Source: Maribellus sp. YY47 (GTDB lineage Bacteria > Bacteroidota > Bacteroidia > Bacteroidales > Prolixibacteraceae). Taken from it: a stretch of 64,000 bases of DNA. Where the stretch lies: the NCBI RefSeq assembly GCF_023111095.1, contig NZ_JALGYW010000001.1, positions 124,001 to 188,000 on the forward strand. Reading direction: 5' to 3'. Of the stretch, positions 27,184 to 35,589 are shown piece after piece; position 1 is the stretch's first letter, and every line of letters starts with the position of its first letter. The translations under genes and the position numbers were made by a program. The notes beneath the pieces are model-generated. The model was not told the origin of the DNA. It saw nothing but the letters and a program-made list of their open reading frames with translations, and did not search any database.

Positions 27184-28518
27184 CTATTTGCTTAGTAACT
27201 TATGCTTGGCTTCTTCAATGCTTTCAAAGTGAAAGCTTTGCAATGTGTTTTCCATTTTTTTGCCAATTTCATCCAGGCAAAGGTTGCCAATGCTCCCCTC
27301 GTGGGAATGTTTTACCGATTTTTCAGGATGAAAACTGCCTTCTTCAATCTGTGCTCCAACCTGTTTGTAGGCCTCCCTAAAGGGAACTCCGTTTAGAACA
27401 AGTTTGTTCACTTCTTCTACGCTGAATAAATAATCGTACTTCGAATCATTCAGAATATTTGTATTTACTGTCATGTTTTCGATAGCAAGCGTAACGATGT
27501 TCAGGCAGTCGTTCATTTCTTTAAACGACGGCAGAAATACTTCTTTCACCATTTGCAGGTCGCGGAAGTAGCCACTCGGCAGATTGTTGATAATCATGCT
27601 GATTTGACCGGGGACTCCCTGTAATTTATTGCATCGTGCCCGGGTAAGTTCAAAAACATCCGGGTTCTTTTTGTGCGGCATAATGCTCGAGCCGGTGGTG
27701 AATTCGGACGGTAGGCTTACAAAATTGAAGTTCTGACTCATAAAGAGGCAAACATCGTAGGCAAGTTTTGAAAGTGTAGCCGCCAGGTTGGAGAGGGCAA
27801 ACGAAACGATTTTTTCGACTTTCCCACGTCCCATCTGAGCATAAACTACGTTGTAATTCATGTTGTTGAATCCAAGCAGATCGGTTGTCATCTGGCGGTT
27901 CAACGGGAACGAAGAGCCATAGCCTGCTGCCGACCCCAGTGGATTCTGGTTAGTGATTTTAAATGCGGAAGCCAGCAGTTCAAGATCGTCGGTGAGGCTT
28001 TCGGCATATGCGCTAAACCAAAGCCCGAAAGACGAAGGCATGGCCACCTGCAGGTGAGTGTAGCCAGGCAGAAGGATTTCTTTTGTTTCCTCTGCTTTTT
28101 TGAGCAGTATACTTGTCAGGGTTGCAGTGCTCTCCACAATTTCTTTGATCGCATCGCGGGTAAACAGTTTCAGGTCGAGCAGTACCTGGTCGTTACGCGA
28201 ACGTCCGCTATGGATTTTTTTGCCCAGATCGCCGAGCTTTTGCGTCAATAAAAATTCAACCTGAGAGTGTACGTCTTCCACTCCTTCTTCGATAACAAAA
28301 TTACCGGCCGCTGCTTCGCTATATAGTCGCTTTAGTTCGGCGAGCAAAACCGGGAGTTCCTCTTTCCCAATTAATCCCACCGATTCCAGCATGGTGATGT
28401 GCGCCATCGATCCGAGTATATCGTGCGTGGAAAGATAAAGATCGAGTTCACGGTCTTTTCCCACGGTGAATTCTTCGATGGCTTTGTTTACCGGTGTTCC
28501 TTTGTCCCAGAGTTTCAT
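27184..28518 (-). CDS. argH: Argininosuccinate lyase
   Basis: 444 residues. The fumarase/aspartase superfamily signature is GSSIMPHKKNPD. Other lyase motifs are DVHSQVEFLLTQKLGDLGKKIHSGRSRND and GYTHLQVAMPSSFGLW. It cleaves argininosuccinate to arginine and fumarate, the last step of arginine synthesis. No other arginine genes are adjacent, so it is a stand-alone unit. A minus-strand -7-like box (CAAAGATA on the plus strand, 28680-28687) lies about 160 bp upstream. Confidence 0.96.
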   Translation of the reverse strand: MKLWDKGTPVNKAIEEFTVGKDRELDLYLSTHDILGSMAHITMLESVGLIGKEELPVLLAELKRLYSEAAAGNFVIEEGVEDVHSQVEFLLTQKLGDLGKKIHSGRSRNDQVLLDLKLFTRDAIKEIVESTATLTSILLKKAEETKEILLPGYTHLQVAMPSSFGLWFSAYAESLTDDLELLASAFKITNQNPLGSAAGYGSSFPLNRQMTTDLLGFNNMNYNVVYAQMGRGKVEKIVSFALSNLAATLSKLAYDVCLFMSQNFNFVSLPSEFTTGSSIMPHKKNPDVFELTRARCNKLQGVPGQISMIINNLPSGYFRDLQMVKEVFLPSFKEMNDCLNIVTLAIENMTVNTNILNDSKYDYLFSVEEVNKLVLNGVPFREAYKQVGAQIEEGSFHPEKSVKHSHEGSIGNLCLDEIGKKMENTLQSFHFESIEEAKHKLLSK

Positions 28519-29034
28519 GTTGTCAAAGTATTTGTTGAATTTAGCTCTTCCTGTTGCCCATTGACTTACAGGAGATCTGCCTGTTTATTATTGTATTGTG
28601 CGGAAAACTCCGCCAGCAAACTGTTTTTTGCTTGAACTGAATTTTATTTATTGGGCTGTCCCACCTAATCCCGCGTTTGCAAAGATAAAATTTCGTGTTT
28701 GTTTATTTTCTGAAAAAGAGCCAAATGTTAGCAGAAGGTTGTTTTGGTGGTCAAAATGTATAATATATGGGATTAAAAATGTTTTTGGTGATCGTATCTG
28801 TTTTACAGCGAAAGGTATGTTGATGACTACGTTTGGTTACCATTAGAATGATGTCTTTCCCTGAAGGGTGTTCGGGAATATTGCTACATTTGTGCGGTTA
28901 AAAAAATATTAAATTCAGGAAACCATGTGCTCCTGGATCAGGGGAAATTTCCACCTTCAACTGCCTGCGAATTTTTAGCGACAGGTAAGTTTGATAAAAG
29001 TGGTTGATTCCCCGAAATAAAGAACGTTAAGCAG
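28519..29034. other. Divergent intergenic region between argH and the membrane-protein locus
   Basis: 516 bp without a supported gene. Two sequences match the -7 consensus. The complement of TATCTTTG at 28680-28687 points toward argH. TACATTTG at 28885-28892 points toward the membrane protein at 29035, leaving a leader of about 140 nt. Neither has a convincing -33 partner. Confidence 0.45.
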
Positions 29035-29691
29035 ATGAAAACATTTAAGATTGTATTGTACATCGTTATTGCAAGTTCGTTACTGGCAATCACTTCTTTC
29101 TATTTTGCCGAGCCTTTTTATCATAAAATGGTAGCCGAAGACGGTCCTTTTGAGAATCTTACTGCTTTAGCTTTGCTGGCTATTTCCGGTTTGTCGGTTG
29201 CCCGCTTGGTCAGACAGCGGAACACGCGAAATAAATTTTGGGTGATTCTGAATGTGTTGATTGTTTTGGGTACCTTTTTTGCTTTTGGTGAAGAGATTTC
29301 ATGGGGACAGCGGATTTTTGGTATTCAATCGGGCGAATACTTTATGCAGAATAACCTGCAGGGGGAAACCAATCTGCATAATCTCGAGATTGGCGGTGTT
29401 AATCTGAATAAACTGATATTCTCGCAAGGACTCGTAATTGTCTTTGGATTCTATTTCGTTCTTTCACTTGTTTTATACCGTAGGTGGAATCGGTTTAAAA
29501 ATCTTGTTGATTTATTTGGTGTTCCCATGCCTCGAATAAAGTATTCAATTATACTTCTTGTGTGCACCTTGCCCATTCTGCTTGTGCCCGACAAAAGAAT
29601 CTGGGAATTGTGGGAGGCGCTTTTTGCTACAATTTTGTTACTTGTTTTTATCGATCCCTGGAATGAAAAGGAGGGATTGCTAAAAAAATAG
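29035..29691 (+). CDS. Integral membrane protein A of an uncharacterised EISWGQR family
   Basis: 218 residues with about six hydrophobic segments. The core is a conserved polar block between membrane segments: GEEISWGQRIFG, then GEYFM, then QGETNLHNLEIGGVNLN. This is followed by two more membrane segments and FGVPMPR. The gene at 31533-32219 shares the same blocks in the same order, so the two are paralogues. I do not recognise a named family. The concentration of conserved Glu, Trp, Gln, Arg and His at one membrane face looks like an active or binding site. It is 194 bp upstream of the kinase-like gene on the same strand. Confidence 0.8.
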   Translation: MKTFKIVLYIVIASSLLAITSFYFAEPFYHKMVAEDGPFENLTALALLAISGLSVARLVRQRNTRNKFWVILNVLIVLGTFFAFGEEISWGQRIFGIQSGEYFMQNNLQGETNLHNLEIGGVNLNKLIFSQGLVIVFGFYFVLSLVLYRRWNRFKNLVDLFGVPMPRIKYSIILLVCTLPILLVPDKRIWELWEALFATILLLVFIDPWNEKEGLLKK

Positions 29692-29839
29692 CCAGCTTGT
29701 CAAAGGGCAGAATCATTGTCCTAATGTTATTCCTTTTGTTGTGTGTGCTGAAAATCGCTGCCTTGCCAAAAGGTTTTGGCGGGTTCTTCAGCCGTAATGC
29801 CTGTTTGTTTGTTAACATACAGGTAACCTTCTCTATGCG

Positions 29840-29872
29840 TTTGGGTTAGATCGGCGAATCTTGGTATTTTTG
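29840..29872 (+). promoter_or_regulatory. Putative promoter of the kinase-like gene
   Basis: -7 box TATTTTTG at 29865-29872 and -33 element TTTG at 29840-29843 with a 21-bp spacer. The start codon is 13 bp downstream, so the untranslated leader would be very short. Confidence 0.6.
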
Positions 29873-29885
29873 TAGTCTGAAAGCA

Positions 29886-31526
29886 ATGGGAACGAATTTA
29901 AAACAAGGAGTCAGTGGCAGGTTGATCGGACAGGGCCGTTCGGGGAAAGTGTATCGCTTGTCTGAAAATGGCAACGATCTGGCCGTGAAGGTATTCTCGG
30001 GGGTAGATAGCCTGACAGACCTGGTGAACTATGTTGTTACCGGGGCGCCCAATCCGTACGGTTGGAGCGAAGATGCAGTGATGAGTGCACATTTGAGACG
30101 GGAAATACTTGAGCAACTTTTGTATTTCTGGTTTGGAACAAAAGTCCGAATTGCTAAATCTTATGGAGCCGGTTGGCATGCAGCCGAAAAATCATTTAAA
30201 ATATCTACCGAGTTTGTGAGCGGACGGCCCGCGAAGCTTCACCATCCTTTTTCCGGGAAATGCGATTGGGAATTGGATGATCTCACCCGAAACGTGATGA
30301 AGCCTTTGCAGGAGAAACTCGCTGAATCGGGTTTTGACGGGCTGGTTTGGCAGGCTGGAAAAGGCAATCCCATTGCGCTGAACAATTTTCTTCTGGGAGA
30401 AGATAAAACCTGGATTTGGATAGATGCCGAGTCGGGTGTACCGGCTTTGTTTCCCTTAAATCCGTTTTCGTTGCTGGGGTATTATCTGCCGAAGTCGGTA
30501 CGTTACCGGCGTGCCCTCTTTGATGATGTCGATATTCCGAAGCTAAGATCGTATCTGGGCGAGCGGCGGGAAGCAATTGTACAGGTGTTGAGTGAGGATG
30601 GTTTTATTCTTTTGCTCGAACGTATAAAACAGCTGGATCAGCATCAAAAGGCGTGGAAGTCGGTTCGCCGGATTCAGAAAAGTATCAATTATCAGCTTGT
30701 TAAGGGAAAGATTAATTCCGAAGAGGCTGATTATTATTCTCGGAATAAAGTACAGTGGGTAAAAAAAGAATTGCTGCGTTTCTCGAAAAAGGCGTTTGTG
30801 AAGGTATTGGTTGATCTGCCTTCGACGGCTTTTCGGTGGCTGCGTTCCCTCCCGTATCTCAAAGTGTTGAAAAATGCTGTGCGTTTTTTGTTTAATGGCG
30901 ATTACCGGAAGCAGAGTGTTGATGTGTTGTTGAAACAACGGATTACAGAATGGGAAAAGCGGGGCCAGTTAAATCAGAAGAGTGCTGATTTTTTGAGGGG
31001 GCAGGCCGATAAGGAACTTGCCAGTCCGTATCTGTCCGACTTTATTATACTGATCGGGTTGAAGCCGTTAATGAACGTTGTGGAATTGTTTGTTTTTCCG
31101 GCATTGTATGCTGCCGGTGTCATCAGTGAAGCAACCCTGGTGCTTGGTGTGGCGCTCGGAGGTATAATTTACCGTACGCTTTATACGCTGGGGCGGATGG
31201 TTTACGAGCGTTTGTTTTTGCCTTCCGAAAAACGTCATCCGCGCTGGATTGCGCTTTTTGTGGGAATGATCCCGACTTTTGGGAATCTCGCCTATCCAAC
31301 GCAAATGGTTTACGCCGCCGGTTCAAAAAGTCTCGAATTGTCTGAGTTTCTGATGTACGATATCAGCACGCGAATAGGTGCAAAAATTCCAATATGGGGT
31401 GGGAAAGACACCCTCACCGAACACTTCTTTAATCATCTTCCGGATGTAGTGATCCGAAACAGAAAGGCACTCAAAAAACGAAAACTAATGAAAATGAGAA
31501 GAAAGCAAGCTGCTGCTTTCAGTTAG
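29886..31526 (+). CDS. Kinase-fold membrane protein with unusual catalytic loop
   Basis: 546 residues, unknown function. The N-terminal part resembles the protein-kinase/lipopolysaccharide-kinase fold: a glycine-rich loop GQGRSGKV at residues 15-22, the lysine of LAVKVF at Lys35, and a C-lobe with NNFLL (Asn167) followed by WIDAESG (Asp180, at the DFG position). At the catalytic HxD position the sequence is Gly160-Asn-Pro162, so both the usual His and the catalytic Asp are missing. Residues 230-390 are helical and charged. The C-terminal 150 residues contain about three hydrophobic segments and end in a lysine/arginine-rich tail. It is flanked by two paralogous membrane proteins and ends 6 bp from the convergent one. 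A pseudokinase or a diverged lipid/glycan kinase are both possible. Confidence 0.75.
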   Translation: MGTNLKQGVSGRLIGQGRSGKVYRLSENGNDLAVKVFSGVDSLTDLVNYVVTGAPNPYGWSEDAVMSAHLRREILEQLLYFWFGTKVRIAKSYGAGWHAAEKSFKISTEFVSGRPAKLHHPFSGKCDWELDDLTRNVMKPLQEKLAESGFDGLVWQAGKGNPIALNNFLLGEDKTWIWIDAESGVPALFPLNPFSLLGYYLPKSVRYRRALFDDVDIPKLRSYLGERREAIVQVLSEDGFILLLERIKQLDQHQKAWKSVRRIQKSINYQLVKGKINSEEADYYSRNKVQWVKKELLRFSKKAFVKVLVDLPSTAFRWLRSLPYLKVLKNAVRFLFNGDYRKQSVDVLLKQRITEWEKRGQLNQKSADFLRGQADKELASPYLSDFIILIGLKPLMNVVELFVFPALYAAGVISEATLVLGVALGGIIYRTLYTLGRMVYERLFLPSEKRHPRWIALFVGMIPTFGNLAYPTQMVYAAGSKSLELSEFLMYDISTRIGAKIPIWGGKDTLTEHFFNHLPDVVIRNRKALKKRKLMKMRRKQAAAFS

Positions 31527-31532
31527 ATTCAG

Positions 31533-32219
31533 CTAGCTGCGTATTACGATGTCTTTAATCTTTTTGGCAGGATTCAGGAAAATCAGAAACAAAATTCCAG
31601 CCAGTGCAAGTTCATGTAATTCACTTTCTTTCTTCATTTGTATCAATGTGAGAACTGCGATGTTGGTAATGAAGAACACCGCGATGTGGTGTAAGCGCGG
31701 TACCGGAACTCCAAAATCAATAACCAGTTTGCGGAAGGATTTCATTTTCCAGGTTAACAAAGGAAGAAGAATGAAATACACCACCAGCGCCACAAACATC
31801 AGTTTTGAAAACACGAGGATATTAAGGTCAACTCCATCGATTTTAAGGTTGTGAAGGTTGGTTTCGCCCTGGTAGTTGTGTTCCATGAAATATTCTCCTG
31901 TATGAAGGCCCAGTATTCTTTGTCCCCAGGAAATTTCTTCACCGGCGCCGAAAATAAAAACAAGGCAGGAGAGTGTATAAAAAAGAATTTGTTTTTTGTC
32001 TTTTCGTTGAATAGCCTTTACCGCGTTAATTCCGAGCACAATGGCACCGAGAAAAAGGAAAAGAGCCGTGAGGTATTCTACCCAGCCGTCTTCGCGAACA
32101 ACTACCCGGAAGGCTTCGTAGCTTTCCATTCCTTTAATTTTGGCGTAAGCAATAAACCAAATGATAATTCCGTAAACGATAATGTCGGTGATTAAAATTC
32201 CTGATACCTTTTTGCTCAT
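31533..32219 (-). CDS. Integral membrane protein B of the same EISWGQR family
   Basis: 228 residues, paralogue of the protein at 29035-29691. Shared blocks, in order, are EDG...LTA near the N-terminus, GEEISWGQRILG, GEYFM, QGETNLHNLKIDGVDLN, FGVPVPR and a C-terminal helix with ELHELALAG. About six membrane segments are expected. It is transcribed toward the kinase-like gene, with only 6 bp between the two stops, and diverges from the glycosyltransferase at 32383. Placing two paralogues on opposite strands around one kinase-like gene suggests a conserved functional unit rather than a simple tandem duplication. The function is unknown. Confidence 0.8.
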   Translation of the reverse strand: MSKKVSGILITDIIVYGIIIWFIAYAKIKGMESYEAFRVVVREDGWVEYLTALFLFLGAIVLGINAVKAIQRKDKKQILFYTLSCLVFIFGAGEEISWGQRILGLHTGEYFMEHNYQGETNLHNLKIDGVDLNILVFSKLMFVALVVYFILLPLLTWKMKSFRKLVIDFGVPVPRLHHIAVFFITNIAVLTLIQMKKESELHELALAGILFLIFLNPAKKIKDIVIRS

Positions 32220-32382
32220 TTTGTAAAATTGTTATTTATGGAATACGATGGAACCGGGATGAACAGTCTCTGTTGTTAATGATCTCAAAATAATGATCAT
32301 CTCCGTTTCATTTCAGCGTTTAATTGTAACTTGCGCCAAAATTAAGATTTTTATTATTCGTAAGCTATTTGAAATTACCAAT

Positions 32383-34020
32383 ATGACAAAAGATCGTTAT
32401 TTTATCCTCACTGCAGTTGTTTTGGTCCTCATTGTAATCGTTGCTTCACTTCCGGTGCCTTTGTTGGTGAACGCGGCAAAGTACGCACAAGTGGGGCGCG
32501 AAATTCTTGTAAATCACGACTGGATCAATCTTACGATAGGTGGTGAAGCTTACGATCAAAAGCCACCGATGTTATTCTGGCTGGCTGCAGTAATGTTTAG
32601 TGTGTTTGGTTATTCGGCTTCAGCTTATAAAATATCAGTAATTACAGTTTCTCTTTTAGGTATATATTCTACTTATCGGTTAGGCAAGTTCTTCTACGGT
32701 AAAGAAACCGGTTTGCTGGCAGCGCTCTTCTGGGGAACTTCGCTGGGTTATCTTCATTTTCATAACGACATCCATACCGATACGATGATGGTGTCGTTTG
32801 TTGTTTTTTCGGTTTGGCAGTTTATGGCCTATTTCAAAGAACGGAAGTGGTACCAGTTTATCCTGGGCGCTGTAGGAGTTGGTTTGTCGATGGTGACAAA
32901 AGGGCCGGTCGGATTGCTGATTCCCGCTTTTGCAGTGGGTGCCAGTTTGCTGGTGCATAAACAATGGCGCGATATTTTTAATCTTCGGTGGTTGGTTGCT
33001 GCCCTTATTGTCGGGATTATTATTATTCCCGCCTTGCTCGGATTGTTCCGTCAGTTTGGGCTGGAGGGCATAAAGTTTTATTTCTGGACCAACAACATGG
33101 GGCGTGTTACTGGTTCTTATCAGGGGACAAACAACGACTATTCGTTTTATATTCATACTTCGTTGTACATGTTGCTGCCCTGGACCGTGTTTTTAGTGGT
33201 GGCCATGTTTGATGAAATTAAAAGCCTGGTCAGGCTGAAAAAATCAGAGATAAAAACCGTGGAGGTAGCAAATATTGCGGCAGTAGTCTTCTTTCTGGGG
33301 ATTCTGAGTGTAGCCAAGCAGAAAAACCCACACTACATGCTTAGTGCGATTCCATTCATGTTTATCATTACCGCCAAGTGGACCGTCCGGAACTTTGCCA
33401 GGGAGCAGTTTGCTAAAAAAGCAAAAGTAATTTCGGTTATTAATAAGGTGGTGACGGTTTTGTTTTTGGCCATGATCCCGTTTATGTCTGCCTTTTTCTT
33501 CCCCGAAACCAGAATTCTGTATTGGATTATTGTGGTTCTTATGGCAGGAGGGGCGGTTTACTTTGTTCTGCGGAAAATTGATCTGAAAAAACAAATGTTG
33601 ATGTTGCTGTTGGCCTCTTCTGCGCTTTTGTTTACCATTAATTATAACATGCTTCCCAATATGTGTAAGTATGAAACTTCGATTGAGGCTGCAGAAATTT
33701 TTAATAAAATGGCAGAACCGGGAGCAACTTTAAATATTTACGGAGAAAAAGCCCGTTTGTGGGAGTTGCTGTTTTATTCCGATTCGTACGGAACCTATCT
33801 GCAAACCCCGGAAATGCTGGATGACTTTTTGCCTCATCCCGGTGCCTGGATCTATACAACTGAAGCCGGGTATGCCGAAATGCAGGAGAAGGGAATTGAG
33901 ATGGAAGTGGCGCACGAATTTACCGAGCATAAAAAAGTAACCAGTCAGTCCATTAATTTTCTTAATCCAAATAAACGGGCTTCGAGGTTTCAAAAAATGT
34001 ACCTCTTGATCCTGAGATAA
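32383..34020 (+). CDS. ArnT/PMT-type membrane glycosyltransferase (GT39/GT83-like)
   Basis: About 545 residues from the ATG at 32383 (MTKDRYFILTAVVLV). The frame is open 30 codons further upstream, but that extension is not family-like. Multiple helices are present, with the first periplasmic loop LVNHDWINLTIGGEAYDQKPPMLFWL containing the acidic and KPP motifs of the ArnT/dolichyl-phosphate-mannose transferase family. FHNDIHTDTMMVSF and TKGPVGLLIP are further family motifs. Such enzymes move a sugar from a polyprenyl-phosphate carrier to lipid A, protein or a glycan. It diverges from membrane protein B and is followed by a terminator. Donor and acceptor are not predictable. Confidence 0.9.
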   Translation: MTKDRYFILTAVVLVLIVIVASLPVPLLVNAAKYAQVGREILVNHDWINLTIGGEAYDQKPPMLFWLAAVMFSVFGYSASAYKISVITVSLLGIYSTYRLGKFFYGKETGLLAALFWGTSLGYLHFHNDIHTDTMMVSFVVFSVWQFMAYFKERKWYQFILGAVGVGLSMVTKGPVGLLIPAFAVGASLLVHKQWRDIFNLRWLVAALIVGIIIIPALLGLFRQFGLEGIKFYFWTNNMGRVTGSYQGTNNDYSFYIHTSLYMLLPWTVFLVVAMFDEIKSLVRLKKSEIKTVEVANIAAVVFFLGILSVAKQKNPHYMLSAIPFMFIITAKWTVRNFAREQFAKKAKVISVINKVVTVLFLAMIPFMSAFFFPETRILYWIIVVLMAGGAVYFVLRKIDLKKQMLMLLLASSALLFTINYNMLPNMCKYETSIEAAEIFNKMAEPGATLNIYGEKARLWELLFYSDSYGTYLQTPEMLDDFLPHPGAWIYTTEAGYAEMQEKGIEMEVAHEFTEHKKVTSQSINFLNPNKRASRFQKMYLLILR

Positions 34021-34136
34021 TTCTAAGTTACATACGTTTATTACCCCCAATTTACGGCACCATTGTTTTTTGGGGTCAGTCGTCTTGTTGTGTGCAATGA
34101 GGCGCACTTTTTTCATCTTATGTCTTTTTATTCTGT

Positions 34137-34163
34137 AACAGCCTGCCTGGGCTGTTTTTTTTT
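34137..34163 (+). terminator. Intrinsic terminator downstream of the glycosyltransferase
   Basis: Stem AACAGCC/GGCTGTT (34137-34143, 34150-34156) with a 6-nt loop, running into nine T residues. It lies 117 bp after the glycosyltransferase stop. Confidence 0.8.
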
Positions 34164-34490
34164 GTTTTCAGATCAATTTTGAAAAGGGTGATGTATGGAC
34201 AAAAATCTTTGTATTCCCTATCAGGTAAAATAAAAGACATAAAAAGCGCACTGATAATATCAAAAAGAAATAAAATGACATCAAACATTAATAATTTGTT
34301 AAACGACATGTGTGAGGTGTATTTTTTAGGGGTATGTCGCCAAAAAAATATTTTTATTTGAATAAAGAAAGAAAAATAAGGGGGTTAGCTACAGAAAAAG
34401 TAATAAAAAATCTATTAAGGTATTGAAAAATGCATACTAAAGATTGAAAAACTAAAATATCTAACAGTATAACTTTTAATTTTTACGATT
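34164..34490. other. AT-rich leader region upstream of the nitrogen operon
   Basis: About 330 bp, very AT-rich, between the terminator and the Gcw_chp-type gene. No gene is supported. It must contain the promoter of the porin/P-II/amtB operon, but no canonical -7 box or known NtrC-type site was found by eye. Confidence 0.4.
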
Positions 34491-35189
34491 ATGAAAAAAA
34501 CACTATTCATTGCTGCAAGTATGTTACTATTGGTAACTCTTTTTGCTCCCGGCGCAAAAGCGCAGGAGTGGAGCACCGGATTGGATATTTACTCAAGCTA
34601 CATCTGGAGGGGGGCCAAATTTGGATCAGGTCCTGCATTTCAGCCATCCCTTGAATTAAATGCCGGAGGTTTTGCGATCGGTGCATGGGGCTCAGTTAGC
34701 TCTTCAGTGGACGAAGGCTTTGAAATGGACCTTTATGTCGGATACAGTTTTGATCTTGGCGAAGGAAATTCATTGAGTTTAACAGTAACCGACTATTACT
34801 TTGGGGGCGATTGGACAAGCTCTGACTATCATTCGATAGAGCCAATGGTGGGTGTAGGGCTTGGAGGCTTGTCGTTAACAGGTGCCTATATGTTTTTGCC
34901 CGATGGTGCTATGTCGGCAGACGGTTCAGAAAATGATGGCGACGTGTATGTAGAAGCCAGTTATTCTTTTGAAAAATTTAGTATCGGTGTTGGCGCTGGT
35001 GAAGGCCAGTACACGTTACATGCCGATGACGAAGGAAACGAAAAAGATGACTTTGGAATCTGTAATATCAATATCGGAACATCGAAGGAAGTGAAGATAA
35101 CCGATACTTTCACGCTGCCCGTATCGGGAGCCGTTATCCTAAATCCTACTACCGGCGGATTCTTTATCACTGTAGGTATTTCTCTGTAA
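34491..35189 (+). CDS. Gcw_chp/TorF-type putative outer-membrane beta-barrel
   Basis: 232 residues. A signal peptide (residues 1-24, ending AKAQ) is followed by alternating amphipathic beta strands. The start of the mature part, TGLDIYSSYIWRGAKFG, is typical of the Gcw_chp (TorF-like) family of putative porins, and the C-terminus ends on an aromatic/hydrophobic strand (GGFFITVGISL). It is the first gene of a three-gene operon with P-II (19 bp) and amtB (24 bp). The context suggests a role in ammonium or amine passage across the outer membrane, or in sensing; this is inferred only from position. Confidence 0.82.
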   Translation: MKKTLFIAASMLLLVTLFAPGAKAQEWSTGLDIYSSYIWRGAKFGSGPAFQPSLELNAGGFAIGAWGSVSSSVDEGFEMDLYVGYSFDLGEGNSLSLTVTDYYFGGDWTSSDYHSIEPMVGVGLGGLSLTGAYMFLPDGAMSADGSENDGDVYVEASYSFEKFSIGVGAGEGQYTLHADDEGNEKDDFGICNINIGTSKEVKITDTFTLPVSGAVILNPTTGGFFITVGISL

Positions 35190-35208
35190 TCATTAAAATT
35201 CGATAACA

Positions 35209-35565
35209 ATGAAAAAAATTGAAGCGATTATACGCAAAACAAAATTTGAAGAAGTAAAAGATGCGCTGTACGAAGCAGGGATCGAATTCTTCTCCTTCTG
35301 GGATGTCAGGGGTATCGGACAGGCTCGCGAGGGCCGCGTTTACCGTGGAGTTATTTACGACACCAGTACCATTGAGCGTACGAAACTCGAGATTATTGTT
35401 CGCGACAAAAATGTGGGGAAAACAGTTTCCGCTATTCTAAGCGCTGCAAGAACCGGCGAAATCGGCGATGGTAAAATCTTTATTCTCCCGATCGAAGAAT
35501 CGTACAGGATCAGAACCGGTGAAGAGGGCGACGAATCACTTTACATCAAAGGAAAAGAAGAGTAG
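35209..35565 (+). CDS. glnK: P-II family nitrogen regulatory protein
   Basis: 118 residues. The family signatures are MKKIEAIIRKTKFEEVKDAL at the start and ARTGEIGDGKIFILPIEESYRIRTGEEG at the end. The T-loop reads YRGVIYDTSTIERTKLEI: the tyrosine at the position of the uridylylated Tyr51 is kept (VIY), but the usual DFLPK stretch is replaced. P-II proteins read ATP/ADP and 2-oxoglutarate and plug AmtB when nitrogen is plentiful. It stands directly before amtB, which supports the GlnK role. Symbol by context; regulation by uridylylation is uncertain given the changed loop. Confidence 0.93.
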   Translation: MKKIEAIIRKTKFEEVKDALYEAGIEFFSFWDVRGIGQAREGRVYRGVIYDTSTIERTKLEIIVRDKNVGKTVSAILSAARTGEIGDGKIFILPIEESYRIRTGEEGDESLYIKGKEE

Positions 35566-35589
35566 TAACTGAAAAGAAATTAGATTATC

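Noticed and set aside
28598-28846. Plus-strand frames upstream of the first membrane protein of the envelope locus
   Set aside because: Short, without features, overlapping the argH leader and promoter-like elements.
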